Assembly: GCF_003952225.1 (NCBI RefSeq)
Contig: NZ_CP034437.1
Location: 3,672,501-3,736,500, forward strand
Source: Paenibacillus albus
GTDB lineage: Bacteria; Bacillota; Bacilli; Paenibacillales; Paenibacillaceae
Direction: 5' to 3'
DNA length: 64,000 nucleotides
In this document: piece after piece, positions 48,830 through 58,597 of the stretch
How positions within the stretch are numbered: the first letter of the stretch is position 1
Layout: every line of letters starts with the position of its first letter
Made by a program: the position numbers and the translations under genes
Notes under the pieces: generated by a model
The model's input: only the letters and a program-made list of their open reading frames with translations
What the model was told of the DNA's origin: nothing
The model's database searches: none

Positions 48830-49929
48830 ATGAACCATAGGAAGATTTCCATTGTACAGACATGTTTGCTTCTCATGCTGACCACAGCCATGTCTAATCA
48901 AGTGCTTGTCATACCGCTGCTACTCGCCTCAACCGGCCGCGATGCCTGGATAAGCGTCCTGCTAACCATCGTGCCTGGCTTGTGCATATTCGCGATCATT
49001 GCATTCATTATGAAGACGACATCCCAAGCTCCTCTCATCCCTTGGATTAAGCAGCATTTCGGGCGCTTTATGGCCCTGATCGTTGGCATTTCTTTTTCCT
49101 TTACCTATTCTCGAACTGCCTTATTACGTTAAAAGATACAACCAATTGGGTCGATGTCACGTTTCTGCCCGATACACCCGGCTATGCCATAGCGATCACT
49201 TTGCTCATTATTGCTTTTTACGCTGCTTATGCAGGGCTGTGGTCGATAACGGTATGCACCGGCTTGCTGTTTCCTTTCGTGCTCTTATGCGAAATGTTCT
49301 TGACGATCTCCAATATCCCCTTTAAGAACTACCATTTCATCTTGCCGGTGCTTGAGCATGGCATGGAGCCAGTGCTGCACGGACTCGTCTACACGACGAA
49401 TGGAATTGTAGAGGTCGTTATTGTTTTACTTTTTCAACATCGTATCCGGGGGCAGTTTCGGTTTTCCACGCTCATCATCATCTTGGTTACTACTGCTTAT
49501 TTAGTGATCGTTCCGCTTCTGGACACGATCGCGAGCTTCAGTGCAAGCGAAGCGGCTAAACTGCGTTTCCCGATATTCGAACAATGGGGCCTGATTACAC
49601 TCGGGAAAAATATTAACCATCTCGATTTTCTGTCGATCTTCGAATGGCTGAGCGGTTCGTTCGTCCGGTTATCCCTATGCATCTATCTGCTGGTTGAGCT
49701 GTTTCAAGTAAAGAAAACCGGATTCAGGAAGCTTACCTTCCTTGTCATTGCAGTGCTGCTGCTTATGGTTCCGTTCTACCAAATAAGCGATCCTCTGTTT
49801 ATATGGATGATGCAGAGAATCTTCTACCCGCTATCACTCGCGCTTATTGTCTTCGTTGTGCTGCTGCTGTTCGTTCTATCTGTCATCATCCGCTTGAAAG
49901 AGAAAGGAAGTCAAGTCGATGCCGGGTAA
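48830..49929 (+). pseudogene. GerAB-family germination permease with a frameshift
   Basis: The first frame (48830-49132) gives an N-terminal GerAB-like segment, MNHRKISIVQTCLLLMLTTAMSNQVLVIPLLL, and ends at TAA soon after VGISFSF. In the -1 frame the protein continues without break as FFLYLFSNCLITLKDTTNWVDVTFLPDTPGYAIAITLLIIAFYAAYAGLWS and on to 49929, giving about 366 residues in all, the usual GerAB length with about 10 helices. The shift lies in the T-rich tract near 49088-49098. It could be a real one-base deletion, a sequencing error, or a slippage site, though the tract is not a canonical slippery heptamer. Confidence 0.85.
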
Positions 49930-51361
49930 GTCCATTCAACCTCTCGAGTCCGAGCTTCGCAAGCTATTTGAACACTGCTCGGACGTTGCAATAAAGCGTG
50001 TACGGATTCTCCATGAAGAAACGGTATGGAGCGTTCTCCTAATCTATTGCGAAGGCATGTCCAATGACAAGCTGATCGATCAAGTCATCCTCCCCCAGCT
50101 GGAGAAATTGCCGCCAGCGCAAGTCGAGAAGGGGCAACTGGGAAACTTGTCTTTCCAGCAGCTGGAGACGGATAAGCGAAGCATTACCGATGCCGTATTC
50201 GCAGGTCAGCTGCTTCTGTTGTTCGATCATCTTGAGACGATGTTTGCAATCGACATCTCCAATCCACCGCAGAGAACGACTCAGGAATCGAACACCGAGG
50301 TTTCGGTTAAGGGTCCGCGTGACGGCTTCACTGAGCAGCTCTCGGTCAATATTGCGTTGATCCGTAAGCGGCTCTTAACCGAGACGCTCAGCTGTGAACA
50401 GTTTATCATCGGCAGAAGAAGCCGTACGAAGGTTGTGCTTCTGTATGAGCGCGATATTATAGATTCGCAAATTATTGACGTTGCCCGCAAGCGACTGAAA
50501 AGCATTGATGTCGATGCGATAGTCAGCAGCGAAGAGCTATCGGAGATGATTTCCGATACTCCATATCGATTGTTTCCGCTAATCGATTACATTGGGCGTC
50601 CGGATTTTGCCGTCGAGGCACTGCTGCGAGGAAGATTCGTCGTCATCATGGATGGATCGCCAATGGCTTTGATTGCGCCGTCTACGTTATCGGCGCTGCT
50701 GAAGACGCCTGAAGATATTCATGCCTCGTATTTATCCGCCGGGACCGAGACGCTGCTGAGGTATCTGGGCATACTCGTTGGCATATTCATACCAGGGTTT
50801 TATATTGCGCTCACAACCTTCCATCTGGACCAGATACCTTTCACGACCTTAGCTACTGTCATTAATGTTCGCAAAGGTCTTCCGATCCCCGCGCCGCTGG
50901 AGGCGTTTCTTATGCAAATCGCTTTCGAGATGTTCCGAGAGGCAGGAATCAGGCTCCCCAAAGGAGTGGGGCAGACCGTAACGGTCGTTGGCGGATTATT
51001 CATCGGGCAAGAGGCCATTGATGCCGGTCTCACTTCGTCTGCGATGCTCGTCGTAACAGCAATCTCGATGGTCGCTTCGTACACGCTCGTTAATCAGTCG
51101 CTTAGCGGGCTCGTTACTGTGCTGCGTCTATTTATTCTGGGATGCGCTTCAATCCTCGGCATGTATGGATTTTTTCTGGGGCTGTTTGCGATTCTTATTT
51201 ATCTATCCTCATTGGAGTCGTTTGGTGTGCCATATTTGTCTCCGATCTCGCCGCCCGTGTTCAAAGATATGCTAATGGCCGTATTATCCAAGCCAAGGAC
51301 GTTAGTCAGGACGCGGCCTGTCATGTACAAGACCAAAGACCGCCAAAGGAAAGGAGATTGA
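49919..51361 (+). CDS. GerAA-family spore germination protein
   Basis: A 480-residue GerA/KA-type protein of the spore inner-membrane germinant receptor. The N-terminal ~240 residues are soluble and include FIIGRRSRTKVVLLYERDI and LFPLIDYIGRPDFAVEALLRGRFVVIMDGSP; the C-terminal part has about five helices with GTETLLRYLGILVGIFIPGFYIALTTFHLDQIP and RLPKGVGQTVTVVGGLFIGQEAIDAGL, the family hallmarks. It overlaps the end of the GerAB gene by 11 bases. The downstream GerAC gene starts two bases after its stop. Confidence 0.95.
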   Translation: MPGKSIQPLESELRKLFEHCSDVAIKRVRILHEETVWSVLLIYCEGMSNDKLIDQVILPQLEKLPPAQVEKGQLGNLSFQQLETDKRSITDAVFAGQLLLLFDHLETMFAIDISNPPQRTTQESNTEVSVKGPRDGFTEQLSVNIALIRKRLLTETLSCEQFIIGRRSRTKVVLLYERDIIDSQIIDVARKRLKSIDVDAIVSSEELSEMISDTPYRLFPLIDYIGRPDFAVEALLRGRFVVIMDGSPMALIAPSTLSALLKTPEDIHASYLSAGTETLLRYLGILVGIFIPGFYIALTTFHLDQIPFTTLATVINVRKGLPIPAPLEAFLMQIAFEMFREAGIRLPKGVGQTVTVVGGLFIGQEAIDAGLTSSAMLVVTAISMVASYTLVNQSLSGLVTVLRLFILGCASILGMYGFFLGLFAILIYLSSLESFGVPYLSPISPPVFKDMLMAVLSKPRTLVRTRPVMYKTKDRQRKGD

Positions 51362-51362
51362 G

Positions 51363-52511
51363 ATGAGAAGAACAGTCGGAGTGGTTATCTTGTTTGTATG
51401 CGCTAGCCTAACGCTTACCGGCTGTTGGGACGTAAAGACGATATCCGATTATAATTTCGTAACGGCTCTTGGCATTGATTATACGGATGGCAAATACAAG
51501 CTCTTCGCGGAGTTGATGGATTTTAGCGTGATTGGCAAGCAGGATCAAGGGAAAGCGAGCCCGACGCAGGAGATTTGGGTCGGCAAAAGCGAGGGCGATA
51601 CCGTATATGAAGCGTTGAATGAGCTATACAAAACGAATCAGCAAAGCTTGTATTGGGATCATCTTCTCGCCATTGTCATCAGCGATCGTGCGCTGAAGAA
51701 CGATTTTAACGTGTATATGGATGCTATCCCGAGGTATCCGCAGATCCGGTATACGTCGTGGGTGTTCGGAACGACAGAGCCGATCGATAAGTTATTCGAG
51801 CATTCGACGTTTATCAATTTCTCGCCGTTGTCCAACCTGCTGCACAACCCGAAGCTTCTTCATCACCAATTGTCGATCATACCTCCAGTGAGGCTCTATC
51901 AGGTGCTTGCCAATCGAAACGAACAGGGAGAAACGGATCTAATCCCGGCGCTGAGCATCGATACGAAAGCATGGGAGGACGAGAAGAAAGCGCAGCAAGT
52001 GCTTTACATGAACGGCGCCTATGCCCTTTATCAAGGGAAAGCTCCAAACCGATTCACTGAAAGCCAGCTCGATGGCGTAAAGTGGACGCAATCTGACCTG
52101 TTCCGCTCCGTATTACCGATTGTTCGGAAGGAGAAGAAGATCGGCATGATTGCGCTGACCAATCCGGGTAAAAAAATCCATGTCGCTATGAAGAACGGCA
52201 AACCGGAAATCACTTTACATTTATCGTTCAGCGGCATCGTAGAGGAAATGGTAGTTCGATCGTCTATAAGTGATTTTCAGGCAATCGCAGAACAAGAAAT
52301 AAGCGAGCAAGTGATGGCAAGTTATCGAACGGGGATTAAGAAACGCGTCGATTTATTAGATCTGCAGCAGTACTTGTACCGCTACCATAACCGGGAATGG
52401 AAGGAGCGTTCTCAATCCGGTAAAGGATTTCTTTTGACTGAGGACTCCTTGAAGAACGTGCATGTCAAAGTCAAGTTCGTTCACTCGGGCATGTATGACA
52501 TGACGCCTTAG
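51363..52511 (+). CDS. Ger(x)C-family germination lipoprotein
   Basis: A 382-residue lipoprotein of the germinant receptor, with signal peptide and lipobox LTGC (Cys21) followed by WD, as in GerAC/GerKC. Family motifs: VTALGIDY, WVGKSEGDTVYEALNELYKTNQQSLYWDHLLAIVISDRAL, and the C-terminal region KKRVDLLDLQQYLYRYHNREWKE. AAAGGAGA precedes the ATG. It completes a B-A-C operon. An upstream germination defect would also depend on the broken first gene. Confidence 0.95.
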   Translation: MRRTVGVVILFVCASLTLTGCWDVKTISDYNFVTALGIDYTDGKYKLFAELMDFSVIGKQDQGKASPTQEIWVGKSEGDTVYEALNELYKTNQQSLYWDHLLAIVISDRALKNDFNVYMDAIPRYPQIRYTSWVFGTTEPIDKLFEHSTFINFSPLSNLLHNPKLLHHQLSIIPPVRLYQVLANRNEQGETDLIPALSIDTKAWEDEKKAQQVLYMNGAYALYQGKAPNRFTESQLDGVKWTQSDLFRSVLPIVRKEKKIGMIALTNPGKKIHVAMKNGKPEITLHLSFSGIVEEMVVRSSISDFQAIAEQEISEQVMASYRTGIKKRVDLLDLQQYLYRYHNREWKERSQSGKGFLLTEDSLKNVHVKVKFVHSGMYDMTP

Positions 52512-52615
52512 TCTATTTGACTGATTCATCCAAAATAAGGAATTTATCGCAACCTTTCTTCTCCGCGTGCGTCTATGGGATTATATAAGCCTATAATTGA
52601 TAGGAGGATGAATCG

Positions 52616-54889
52616 TTGTTGCGCATGAGACAAGCTCGCTATGCATTAACCGCACTATTGCTTATCGCATCCCTTGTATTTCAGCTCCCCATAATTGCAT
52701 CCGCCAACTCAGAGCCAGAACAGGCAGCCATTAAAGTGACGATGAATGGCAAAAGCTTCACTCCAAAGTCCGCTCCTTATATGGACGGGAGCAATATCTA
52801 CCTGCCGCTGCGAGATATGGGCGAGCTGCTAGGGACGACCGTATCTTGGGCGGCTGCGACCAAATCGGTAACGATGTACTATCCGAATCTGTCCATTAAG
52901 CTGAACTTTGGCGCATCGACAGCTACGGTGAACGGACAAGAGATGACGCTGAACGCACCTCTGCAGCTCGTAGACGGCCGCATCTACGTGCCGCTTCGCT
53001 TCCTGTCTGAGGCTACCGGTGCTAAGGTGGACTGGGATGCAGCTGCGAACACAGTGCGCATTACGCGCAGCGAAGAATTCTTCAAAGAATATCCATGGAG
53101 CATGATGTGGCTAAACCGCAAAACAGGCGAGATCTATATGACGAAGGACGAACAAACGCCGGTTACGTTGCTCGGCAAGCTGGATGCTTCACTACAAGGC
53201 ACAATCACGATTAACAACAGCGGGACCACGATGAGTGACTTTGTACTTACCATCGTCGATAAAGCAGGCGTGCAAACTACGGCCTACCAGCTTCTCGTTC
53301 ACGCAAAGAAGATCGTCGCTCAGCAGAAAGCGGTCTATACAGGACGTTATGAATCCAATGCCTCGTATACGCAAGTACTTATCTCGAACGCGTGGCAGTC
53401 GCGCTACTTATTGACAGATGGGCGCAAAGTAACGGTATATGATCAGAACGCGAAGCTAATCGATAGCTACGATCTACCGGCCTTGTTCGGTAAAGACGAT
53501 ATGTATGTACTCCAAAGTATTGGCGTGGATTATGTGATCGCAAGGCCGAGCTCAACAGGTCTCTTGACGCTGCTGGATAAGAAGGACAAGTCCGTCGTAG
53601 TCTTGGCGGATAAGCTTCTGACCGGGGATGAGCTGAAGTATGCCCATATGAACAAAACGCCATATCTCGGCGATACGCTCAGCTTTGCCGCTGATATGGG
53701 CCACGGGCAAATGGATTTCTTCTATACGAATCCGCTTGAAGGAAACAAGCAGTCTTATCGTCTCACCTACTGGCGTCCTTCTTACGAGAAGGAACGTGAA
53801 CAGCTTCCGAAGAGCAAGCCATTGAAAGAGCTTGCTGCAGGCTGCAGTCCGCAAACGGTGAATTCTGTATATGTTCAGCAGGGGGATCTTGTTTATTTGC
53901 CGATAATGGGTGCGAATCCAGACGATCATGAATTGATCAACAAAGCATGCAGCTTGCTCAAAAAGTTTGTTTCCAAAGGTGTCCTAACCACTGTAAGAAC
54001 GACCGTGAAGGATACTTTCTTTCATGGAATGGACATTGAGTTCTCGGACGGAGTGAGCTATATCGAAGTGTCCGAGGATGAGGGACCTGGCCTGAGGATT
54101 GTTCAAGGTGATGGAAAGATGCTTGTTCTGCAGGACAGTGAATCTTACAAGCTAATTAACGAATTAAGTGTGGAGCCACCGCCACTAGTGGTTAATCCGA
54201 ATCCGGCTCATTTTGGGGACAAACTTCATATTGCGGGAGTCAATGGCGATTCGCAGAAGGAGTCATCTGTCAGCCTGTACTGGGTGCCGATTCAAACCAG
54301 CTATAACAGCACCGATCCCGATCCTTCGTTGATTATTTATAAGAGTACGGCGAAGTTTGGCCATTTCTCGGATGATTTCGTGATGCCTGCTTATGGGACG
54401 GCCGTTGACGGGACGTTGAAGCCGATTACGCTGGGTAAAGGATACATCCGAATATCGGGCTCGATCTTCGGTAACGGCTCCAATCTGCGAGCGGATATCG
54501 AGCTGAAACCGGCAACAAGCGTGTTTCTGTCGGTGAATGGCGTTCCTGTCGCTGACGCGGCGTCAAAGCCGCTAACAGAGCAAGGTCGCGTGTATATTCC
54601 GGTTCGCGCGGTTGCGAAGCTGTCCGGTCAGCCCGTCATCTGGGATGCGAGAACGAGCAGCGTTCTGGTTCGGACGAATGCATCGGCTGTGGCCTCATAT
54701 AAAGGCGGCGCCTCACTATGGATTGACGGCAAGATAGCAGCCGAGCTTGCTCCCATCATTCGTGGCGGCACAGCCTATGTACCAATTCGCGCAGTTACAG
54801 CAGCCTTCGGCTTGCCGGTTGTATGGGATAGTAAGAGCCGTGGCGTGAACTTGACGGTGAAGACAGCTGCCAGTTTAGTCAAAGGATAG
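52616..54889 (+). CDS. Secreted multi-stalk-domain protein
   Basis: A 757-residue secreted protein. A signal peptide (YALTALLLIASLVFQLPIIASAN) is followed by two stalk (copper-amine-oxidase N-like) repeats (GSNIYLPLRDMGELLGTTVSW, DGRIYVPLRFLSEATGAKVDW) and, near the C-terminus, two more (QGRVYIPVRAVAKLSGQPVIW, GGTAYVPIRAVTAAFGLPVVW). The central ~450 residues have no recognised domain. Such proteins bind wall or surface polymers in Paenibacillus; role unknown. TTG 52616 is the start best placed behind AGGAGG. Confidence 0.85.
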   Translation: MLRMRQARYALTALLLIASLVFQLPIIASANSEPEQAAIKVTMNGKSFTPKSAPYMDGSNIYLPLRDMGELLGTTVSWAAATKSVTMYYPNLSIKLNFGASTATVNGQEMTLNAPLQLVDGRIYVPLRFLSEATGAKVDWDAAANTVRITRSEEFFKEYPWSMMWLNRKTGEIYMTKDEQTPVTLLGKLDASLQGTITINNSGTTMSDFVLTIVDKAGVQTTAYQLLVHAKKIVAQQKAVYTGRYESNASYTQVLISNAWQSRYLLTDGRKVTVYDQNAKLIDSYDLPALFGKDDMYVLQSIGVDYVIARPSSTGLLTLLDKKDKSVVVLADKLLTGDELKYAHMNKTPYLGDTLSFAADMGHGQMDFFYTNPLEGNKQSYRLTYWRPSYEKEREQLPKSKPLKELAAGCSPQTVNSVYVQQGDLVYLPIMGANPDDHELINKACSLLKKFVSKGVLTTVRTTVKDTFFHGMDIEFSDGVSYIEVSEDEGPGLRIVQGDGKMLVLQDSESYKLINELSVEPPPLVVNPNPAHFGDKLHIAGVNGDSQKESSVSLYWVPIQTSYNSTDPDPSLIIYKSTAKFGHFSDDFVMPAYGTAVDGTLKPITLGKGYIRISGSIFGNGSNLRADIELKPATSVFLSVNGVPVADAASKPLTEQGRVYIPVRAVAKLSGQPVIWDARTSSVLVRTNASAVASYKGGASLWIDGKIAAELAPIIRGGTAYVPIRAVTAAFGLPVVWDSKSRGVNLTVKTAASLVKG

Positions 54890-54898
54890 GAGAGAACA

Positions 54899-55738
54899 AT
54901 GATGCTGGGGAAATGCGTCGGGGTGGGGTCTAGCTGCGAAGTATATGAATGGGGCGAGCATACAGGCAAGGTTGTTAAGCTGTATCATTCGAACTGGAGG
55001 CAAGAGGATGTGCAGCGCGAGTATCGTAACTGCTCCGTTGCATGGAATAGCAGCTTGCCGGTGCCTAGACCCTATGAGATGGTGACTTGGGAAGATCGGC
55101 ACGGGATTGTTTATGAAGGTATTGCCGGAGAAACGCTAGTTAATCGCATCATACAAAGCTTGCATGCGTTAGAGCCGTACGATGTGGATGAGGAGAACCA
55201 TGAGCTTCGGCAGTATGCACGCGTATTGAACGCCATTCATCATGCGTCAGGCGAAGGGATAATGACGAGTCAACGCGACAATCTGAAAGCAATCATTGGT
55301 CATCCTGCCCCCCTCACTATCGATGAACTGGCAGAACTTCATGCTTATCTGGATCGGCTGCCTATTAAGAAGCAATTGTGCCACGGGGATACGAACTTCA
55401 GCAATCTCCTTATTGACGGCGATCGACTCGTTATGATTGATTGGATGCATGCAGCTATCGGCAATCCGGAAGCGGATGTGGCAGAAGTGTGCGTCGCCAT
55501 TGAATATGCGTCTCTGCCGCCAGAGACTCCTGCTGAAGTTGACCGTTACTTCCAGTCTGTCAGGCAGACGGCTTACCGTATATTCGTTGATGAATATTGT
55601 AAGCTATCTGGAATAACAGAAGCTGAAATACGAGCATGGTATCCACCTGTCGCTGCGCGCTCGATGGCATCCGGTGCTCTATCTGCTGAGCATGTGAAGA
55701 AACTCGCTGAGATGATTCGGGAGAGGATCATGGGTTAG
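54899..55738 (+). CDS. APH-family kinase (aminoglycoside phosphotransferase fold)
   Basis: A 279-residue kinase-like protein. Catalytic loop LCHGDTNFSNLLIDG and metal site LVMIDWMHAAIGNPEADVAEVCV are intact. The N-lobe VGVGSSCEVYEWGEHTGKVVKLYH contains the Gly-rich loop and ATP-binding Lys. The substrate is not assignable. GGAGAG precedes the ATG. It lies 9 bases behind the stalk protein gene, so they may share a transcript. Confidence 0.85.
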   Translation: MMLGKCVGVGSSCEVYEWGEHTGKVVKLYHSNWRQEDVQREYRNCSVAWNSSLPVPRPYEMVTWEDRHGIVYEGIAGETLVNRIIQSLHALEPYDVDEENHELRQYARVLNAIHHASGEGIMTSQRDNLKAIIGHPAPLTIDELAELHAYLDRLPIKKQLCHGDTNFSNLLIDGDRLVMIDWMHAAIGNPEADVAEVCVAIEYASLPPETPAEVDRYFQSVRQTAYRIFVDEYCKLSGITEAEIRAWYPPVAARSMASGALSAEHVKKLAEMIRERIMG

Positions 55739-55815
55739 CACTTGTCTTCCCTATGCATTATTCAATATAATGGTTCAAGGATCATTATATCTTCGTTTAA
55801 GAAAGTGGGTACAGC

Positions 55816-56538
55816 ATGGGACGCAAGTGGAACAATATTAAAGAGAAGAAAGCTTCGAAGGACGCAAGCACCAGCCGGGTCAATGCCAAGTTCGGCATCG
55901 AGATTTATGTGGCAGCTAAGAAAGGTGAGCCGGATCCGGAGTCGAACCAAGCGCTAAAATTCGTACTCGAACGCGCCAAAACATACAATGTACCGAAATC
56001 CATTATCGACCGCGCGATTGAGAAGGCTAAGGGCAGCGGTGATGAGAACTATTCAGAGCTTCGTTACGAAGGCTTCGGCCCAAGCGGTTCGATGATCATC
56101 GTCGATACGTTGACGAATAACGTCAATCGCACAGCTGCTGATGTTCGTTCGGTGTTCAATAAGCGCGGCGGCAACATGGGCGTTAGCGGCTCGGTTGCTT
56201 ATATGTTCAGCCCAACTGCCGTTATCGGTGTAGAAGGCAAATCCTCTGACGATGTGCTAGAGCTTATGATGGAAGCGGATGTTGATGTTCGCGACATTCA
56301 AGACGAAGAGGATTCGGCGATCGTTTATGCAGAGCCAGATCAATTCTATGCGGTACAAGCTGCATTCAAGCAAGCGGGTACGACTGAGTTTACAGTAGCG
56401 GAGCAAACGATGCTCGCGCAGAATTTCGTTGAACTGTCGGGAGATGACCTCGCTCAGTTTGAGAAGCTGATCGACGCGCTTGAAGATCTGGAAGACGTGC
56501 AACAGGTCTACCACAACGTAGAATTCCCTGAGGAATAA
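55816..56538 (+). CDS. YebC/PmpR-family protein
   Basis: A 240-residue member of the YebC family, described both as a DNA-binding regulator and as a translation factor acting on proline-rich stretches. The hallmark N-terminus is [51 protein letters not shown] and [39 protein letters not shown] are also diagnostic. It uses its own weak ribosome binding site and a terminator follows. It is the YeeN-type variant that starts GRKW-NI rather than GHSKW. Confidence 0.95.
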   Translation: MGRKWNNIKEKKASKDASTSRVNAKFGIEIYVAAKKGEPDPESNQALKFVLERAKTYNVPKSIIDRAIEKAKGSGDENYSELRYEGFGPSGSMIIVDTLTNNVNRTAADVRSVFNKRGGNMGVSGSVAYMFSPTAVIGVEGKSSDDVLELMMEADVDVRDIQDEEDSAIVYAEPDQFYAVQAAFKQAGTTEFTVAEQTMLAQNFVELSGDDLAQFEKLIDALEDLEDVQQVYHNVEFPEE

Positions 56539-56546
56539 GAAGCAGT

Positions 56547-56581
56547 AGGCTGCCGGCGTTTAAGCCAGGCAGCCTTTTTTG
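56547..56581. terminator. Terminator behind yebC
   Basis: AGGCTGCC and GGCAGCCT flank a loop and are followed by a T run; it lies between yebC and the convergent ABC permease gene. Confidence 0.85.
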
Positions 56582-56583
56582 TG

Positions 56584-57633
56584 TTATGCGCGGGAGCGAA
56601 TCTCTTGGCGCATGAACAAGGCATATGAAATGCCAAAGCAAAGCATGGTCGCTGCGAGCAGGCCGATGAGCTGAGGCCAGGCGAGCAGGATACTCTGCCC
56701 GAGCGGAAGCGGGCTGGCGATTGCGCCGACGACTTGAGCGGTCGTGAGCGGCCCGAGTGAACGAACCCCAGGCGTTAACAGCGTTGTCGTCAGTTCCGTG
56801 AATAGGAAGGACGGCGATAAGCGGTTTAGGAATAGGATCAATCTGGCATGACGCACCAGAATGCTCATGGCGGATGAATCTGCTGGCGCGGTCGCTTTGT
56901 CGATCAGCCCCACGATCATGGTGTAGAAAAGAGAGAAGAAGATCCAGAGTGCGATGCCGGACAATGCCGAGGTTGCCGCTTGTCGGAAACGAATCGAGAA
57001 GAGCAGGGACAGATTCAGCCAGAAGCCGACATATACCACGGCGATGAGCAGGAAGAGAATGACCCGGAACACTTCTTCAGGCGTCGGCGGATAGCCAATG
57101 GTAATCAGACCAAGTCCCATGACAAGAAATCCGAGTGCATAGAGCACGACCGCGATGAGCAGCAGCGAAGCGGTAAATTTGGCGCGAATGAAGTCGTCCC
57201 GGTAGATCGGCTGGGAGAGCAGGCGGCTCAGCGTTCCTTTGTTCCGTTCCGAGTTGATCGCATCGAAGCCGAGCGAGATGCCAATTAGCGGTCCCAAGAA
57301 CATGACGAAGGTCGTAAAGTTCGGAAGCGTTCCGTCTGATGCCGTAAACATTTGCAGGAATAGAAACGAAGTATCGGTTTCCTGCGACTTCACGCCGGCT
57401 TGCAACGCAGTGACGGCAGTATAGATGGAACCGATGCAAGCAAGCGCAATGAGGCCGATGAGAATACCGAAGCGCCAGCTGCGCAAATGATCTCCGAATT
57501 CCTTCCGCACGATAATCCAGAAAGGGGTAGGGACATTGCGGTTTATCGCTGCTTCTGTTGCTGGAGGGTTTGCTCCGCGTTTAACAGGCAGCCAGCTCCG
57601 CGGTTTCTCTGACTTGGCAGCAGTATCATTCAC
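56584..57633 (-). CDS. ABC-2-type transporter permease
   Basis: A 349-residue membrane protein with about six helices. After a cytoplasmic N-terminus, the first helix (FGILIGLIALACIGSIYTAVTAL) is followed by a loop and the hallmark FEA-like segment FDAINSERNKGTLSRLLSQPIYRDDFIRAKF. Such permeases export antibiotics, lipids or proteins together with an ATPase. GTG 57633 overlaps the stop of the ATPase gene by four bases (GTGA). It ends close to the terminator of yebC. Confidence 0.88.
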   Translation of the reverse strand: MNDTAAKSEKPRSWLPVKRGANPPATEAAINRNVPTPFWIIVRKEFGDHLRSWRFGILIGLIALACIGSIYTAVTALQAGVKSQETDTSFLFLQMFTASDGTLPNFTTFVMFLGPLIGISLGFDAINSERNKGTLSRLLSQPIYRDDFIRAKFTASLLLIAVVLYALGFLVMGLGLITIGYPPTPEEVFRVILFLLIAVVYVGFWLNLSLLFSIRFRQAATSALSGIALWIFFSLFYTMIVGLIDKATAPADSSAMSILVRHARLILFLNRLSPSFLFTELTTTLLTPGVRSLGPLTTAQVVGAIASPLPLGQSILLAWPQLIGLLAATMLCFGISYALFMRQEIRSRA

Positions 57634-58595
57634 GCAAGTCCCCCTCCTTCGAAGTACCGGTGATAGATTTCATCGAGCCCATATTGCTTCCGGCGTATGG
57701 ATTGCAGCTGAGCGCCGCACCGAATGACGATGCCTGCCGCTTCCGTGGTCATGTCTCGTTTCCCGAGCAAGATGACCGTTGTTGAATCGGTTCCTTGCTG
57801 CACATTACCGCGAATTTCCACAACATCCTCTAAGCTGGAGAGCTCATTTAATGCCGCGTCGCTGAAGCCGGTTGCTTCGAGCTCCACCGTAATCAAGCCT
57901 TCCTGATCGAGCTGCTTCGCGAGCGAAGGGACATCGCCGTACGCGATGAGCTCACCTCTTACGAATAATCCCACTCGATCGCATATTTGCTGCACTTGAT
58001 GCAAGTGATGCGAGGAGAGCAGCACGGTCAGCCCTTCCTTGCGGCTCAAGTTGTGAATGAGCTGCAGCAGCTCGCGTACGCCCTCCGGGTCGATGCCAAG
58101 CGTCGGTTCGTCAAGAATGATGACGGTCGGGCGCTTTATGAGCACGTCGGCAATGCCAAGCCGCTGCCTCATGCCGCGCGAGAAGGCGCCGACTTTCTTA
58201 GCCGCGACTTCCGCGAGCCCGACACGTTCGAGAAGCTGCTCCGCCAGCATGCGTGCTTCCTGGAGTGGTATCTGGTTCAGCTGCGCCGTGAAGATCAAAT
58301 TATCGAGCGCTGTCCGATCTTCATAGAAGCCGACGTCGTCAGGCATATAGCCGACACGCCGTTTGATCTGAAGCGGCTGCCTTGTCGGGTCGAGTCCGCA
58401 TACCCGTGCGCTGCCGCTCGTCGGCTCAGTCAGCCCGAGCAGCATGAGAATGGTCGTCGTCTTGCCGGCTCCGTTGGGGCCAAGCAAGCCGAAGATCTCA
58501 CCTTGCTGAATCGACAGGTTAAGTCCGCTGACCGCGACGTGATCGCCATAGCTTTTCTTCATGCGCTTCAGCTCAATGATGGGTGCTGTCTCCAC
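57630..58595 (-). CDS. ABC transporter ATP-binding protein
   Basis: A 321-residue ATPase with Walker A GPNGAGKTT (39-47), Q-loop region GYMPDDVGFYEDRTA, signature FSRGMRQRLGIADVLI, Walker B VIILDEPTLGID and the H-loop LLSSHHL. Like NatA-type partners of ABC-2 permeases it has a C-terminal domain of ~90 residues. Start GTG 58595 has GGAGG upstream, two bases after the stop of the NEW3 gene. It is the middle gene of a three-gene unit. Confidence 0.95.
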   Translation of the reverse strand: METAPIIELKRMKKSYGDHVAVSGLNLSIQQGEIFGLLGPNGAGKTTTILMLLGLTEPTSGSARVCGLDPTRQPLQIKRRVGYMPDDVGFYEDRTALDNLIFTAQLNQIPLQEARMLAEQLLERVGLAEVAAKKVGAFSRGMRQRLGIADVLIKRPTVIILDEPTLGIDPEGVRELLQLIHNLSRKEGLTVLLSSHHLHQVQQICDRVGLFVRGELIAYGDVPSLAKQLDQEGLITVELEATGFSDAALNELSSLEDVVEIRGNVQQGTDSTTVILLGKRDMTTEAAGIVIRCGAQLQSIRRKQYGLDEIYHRYFEGGGLA

Positions 58596-58597
58596 GA

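Noticed and set aside
49088..49098. Programmed -1 frameshift in the GerAB gene
   Set aside because: The T-rich tract is not a proper X-XXY-YYZ heptamer and no stimulatory structure is apparent; mutation or sequencing error is more likely.
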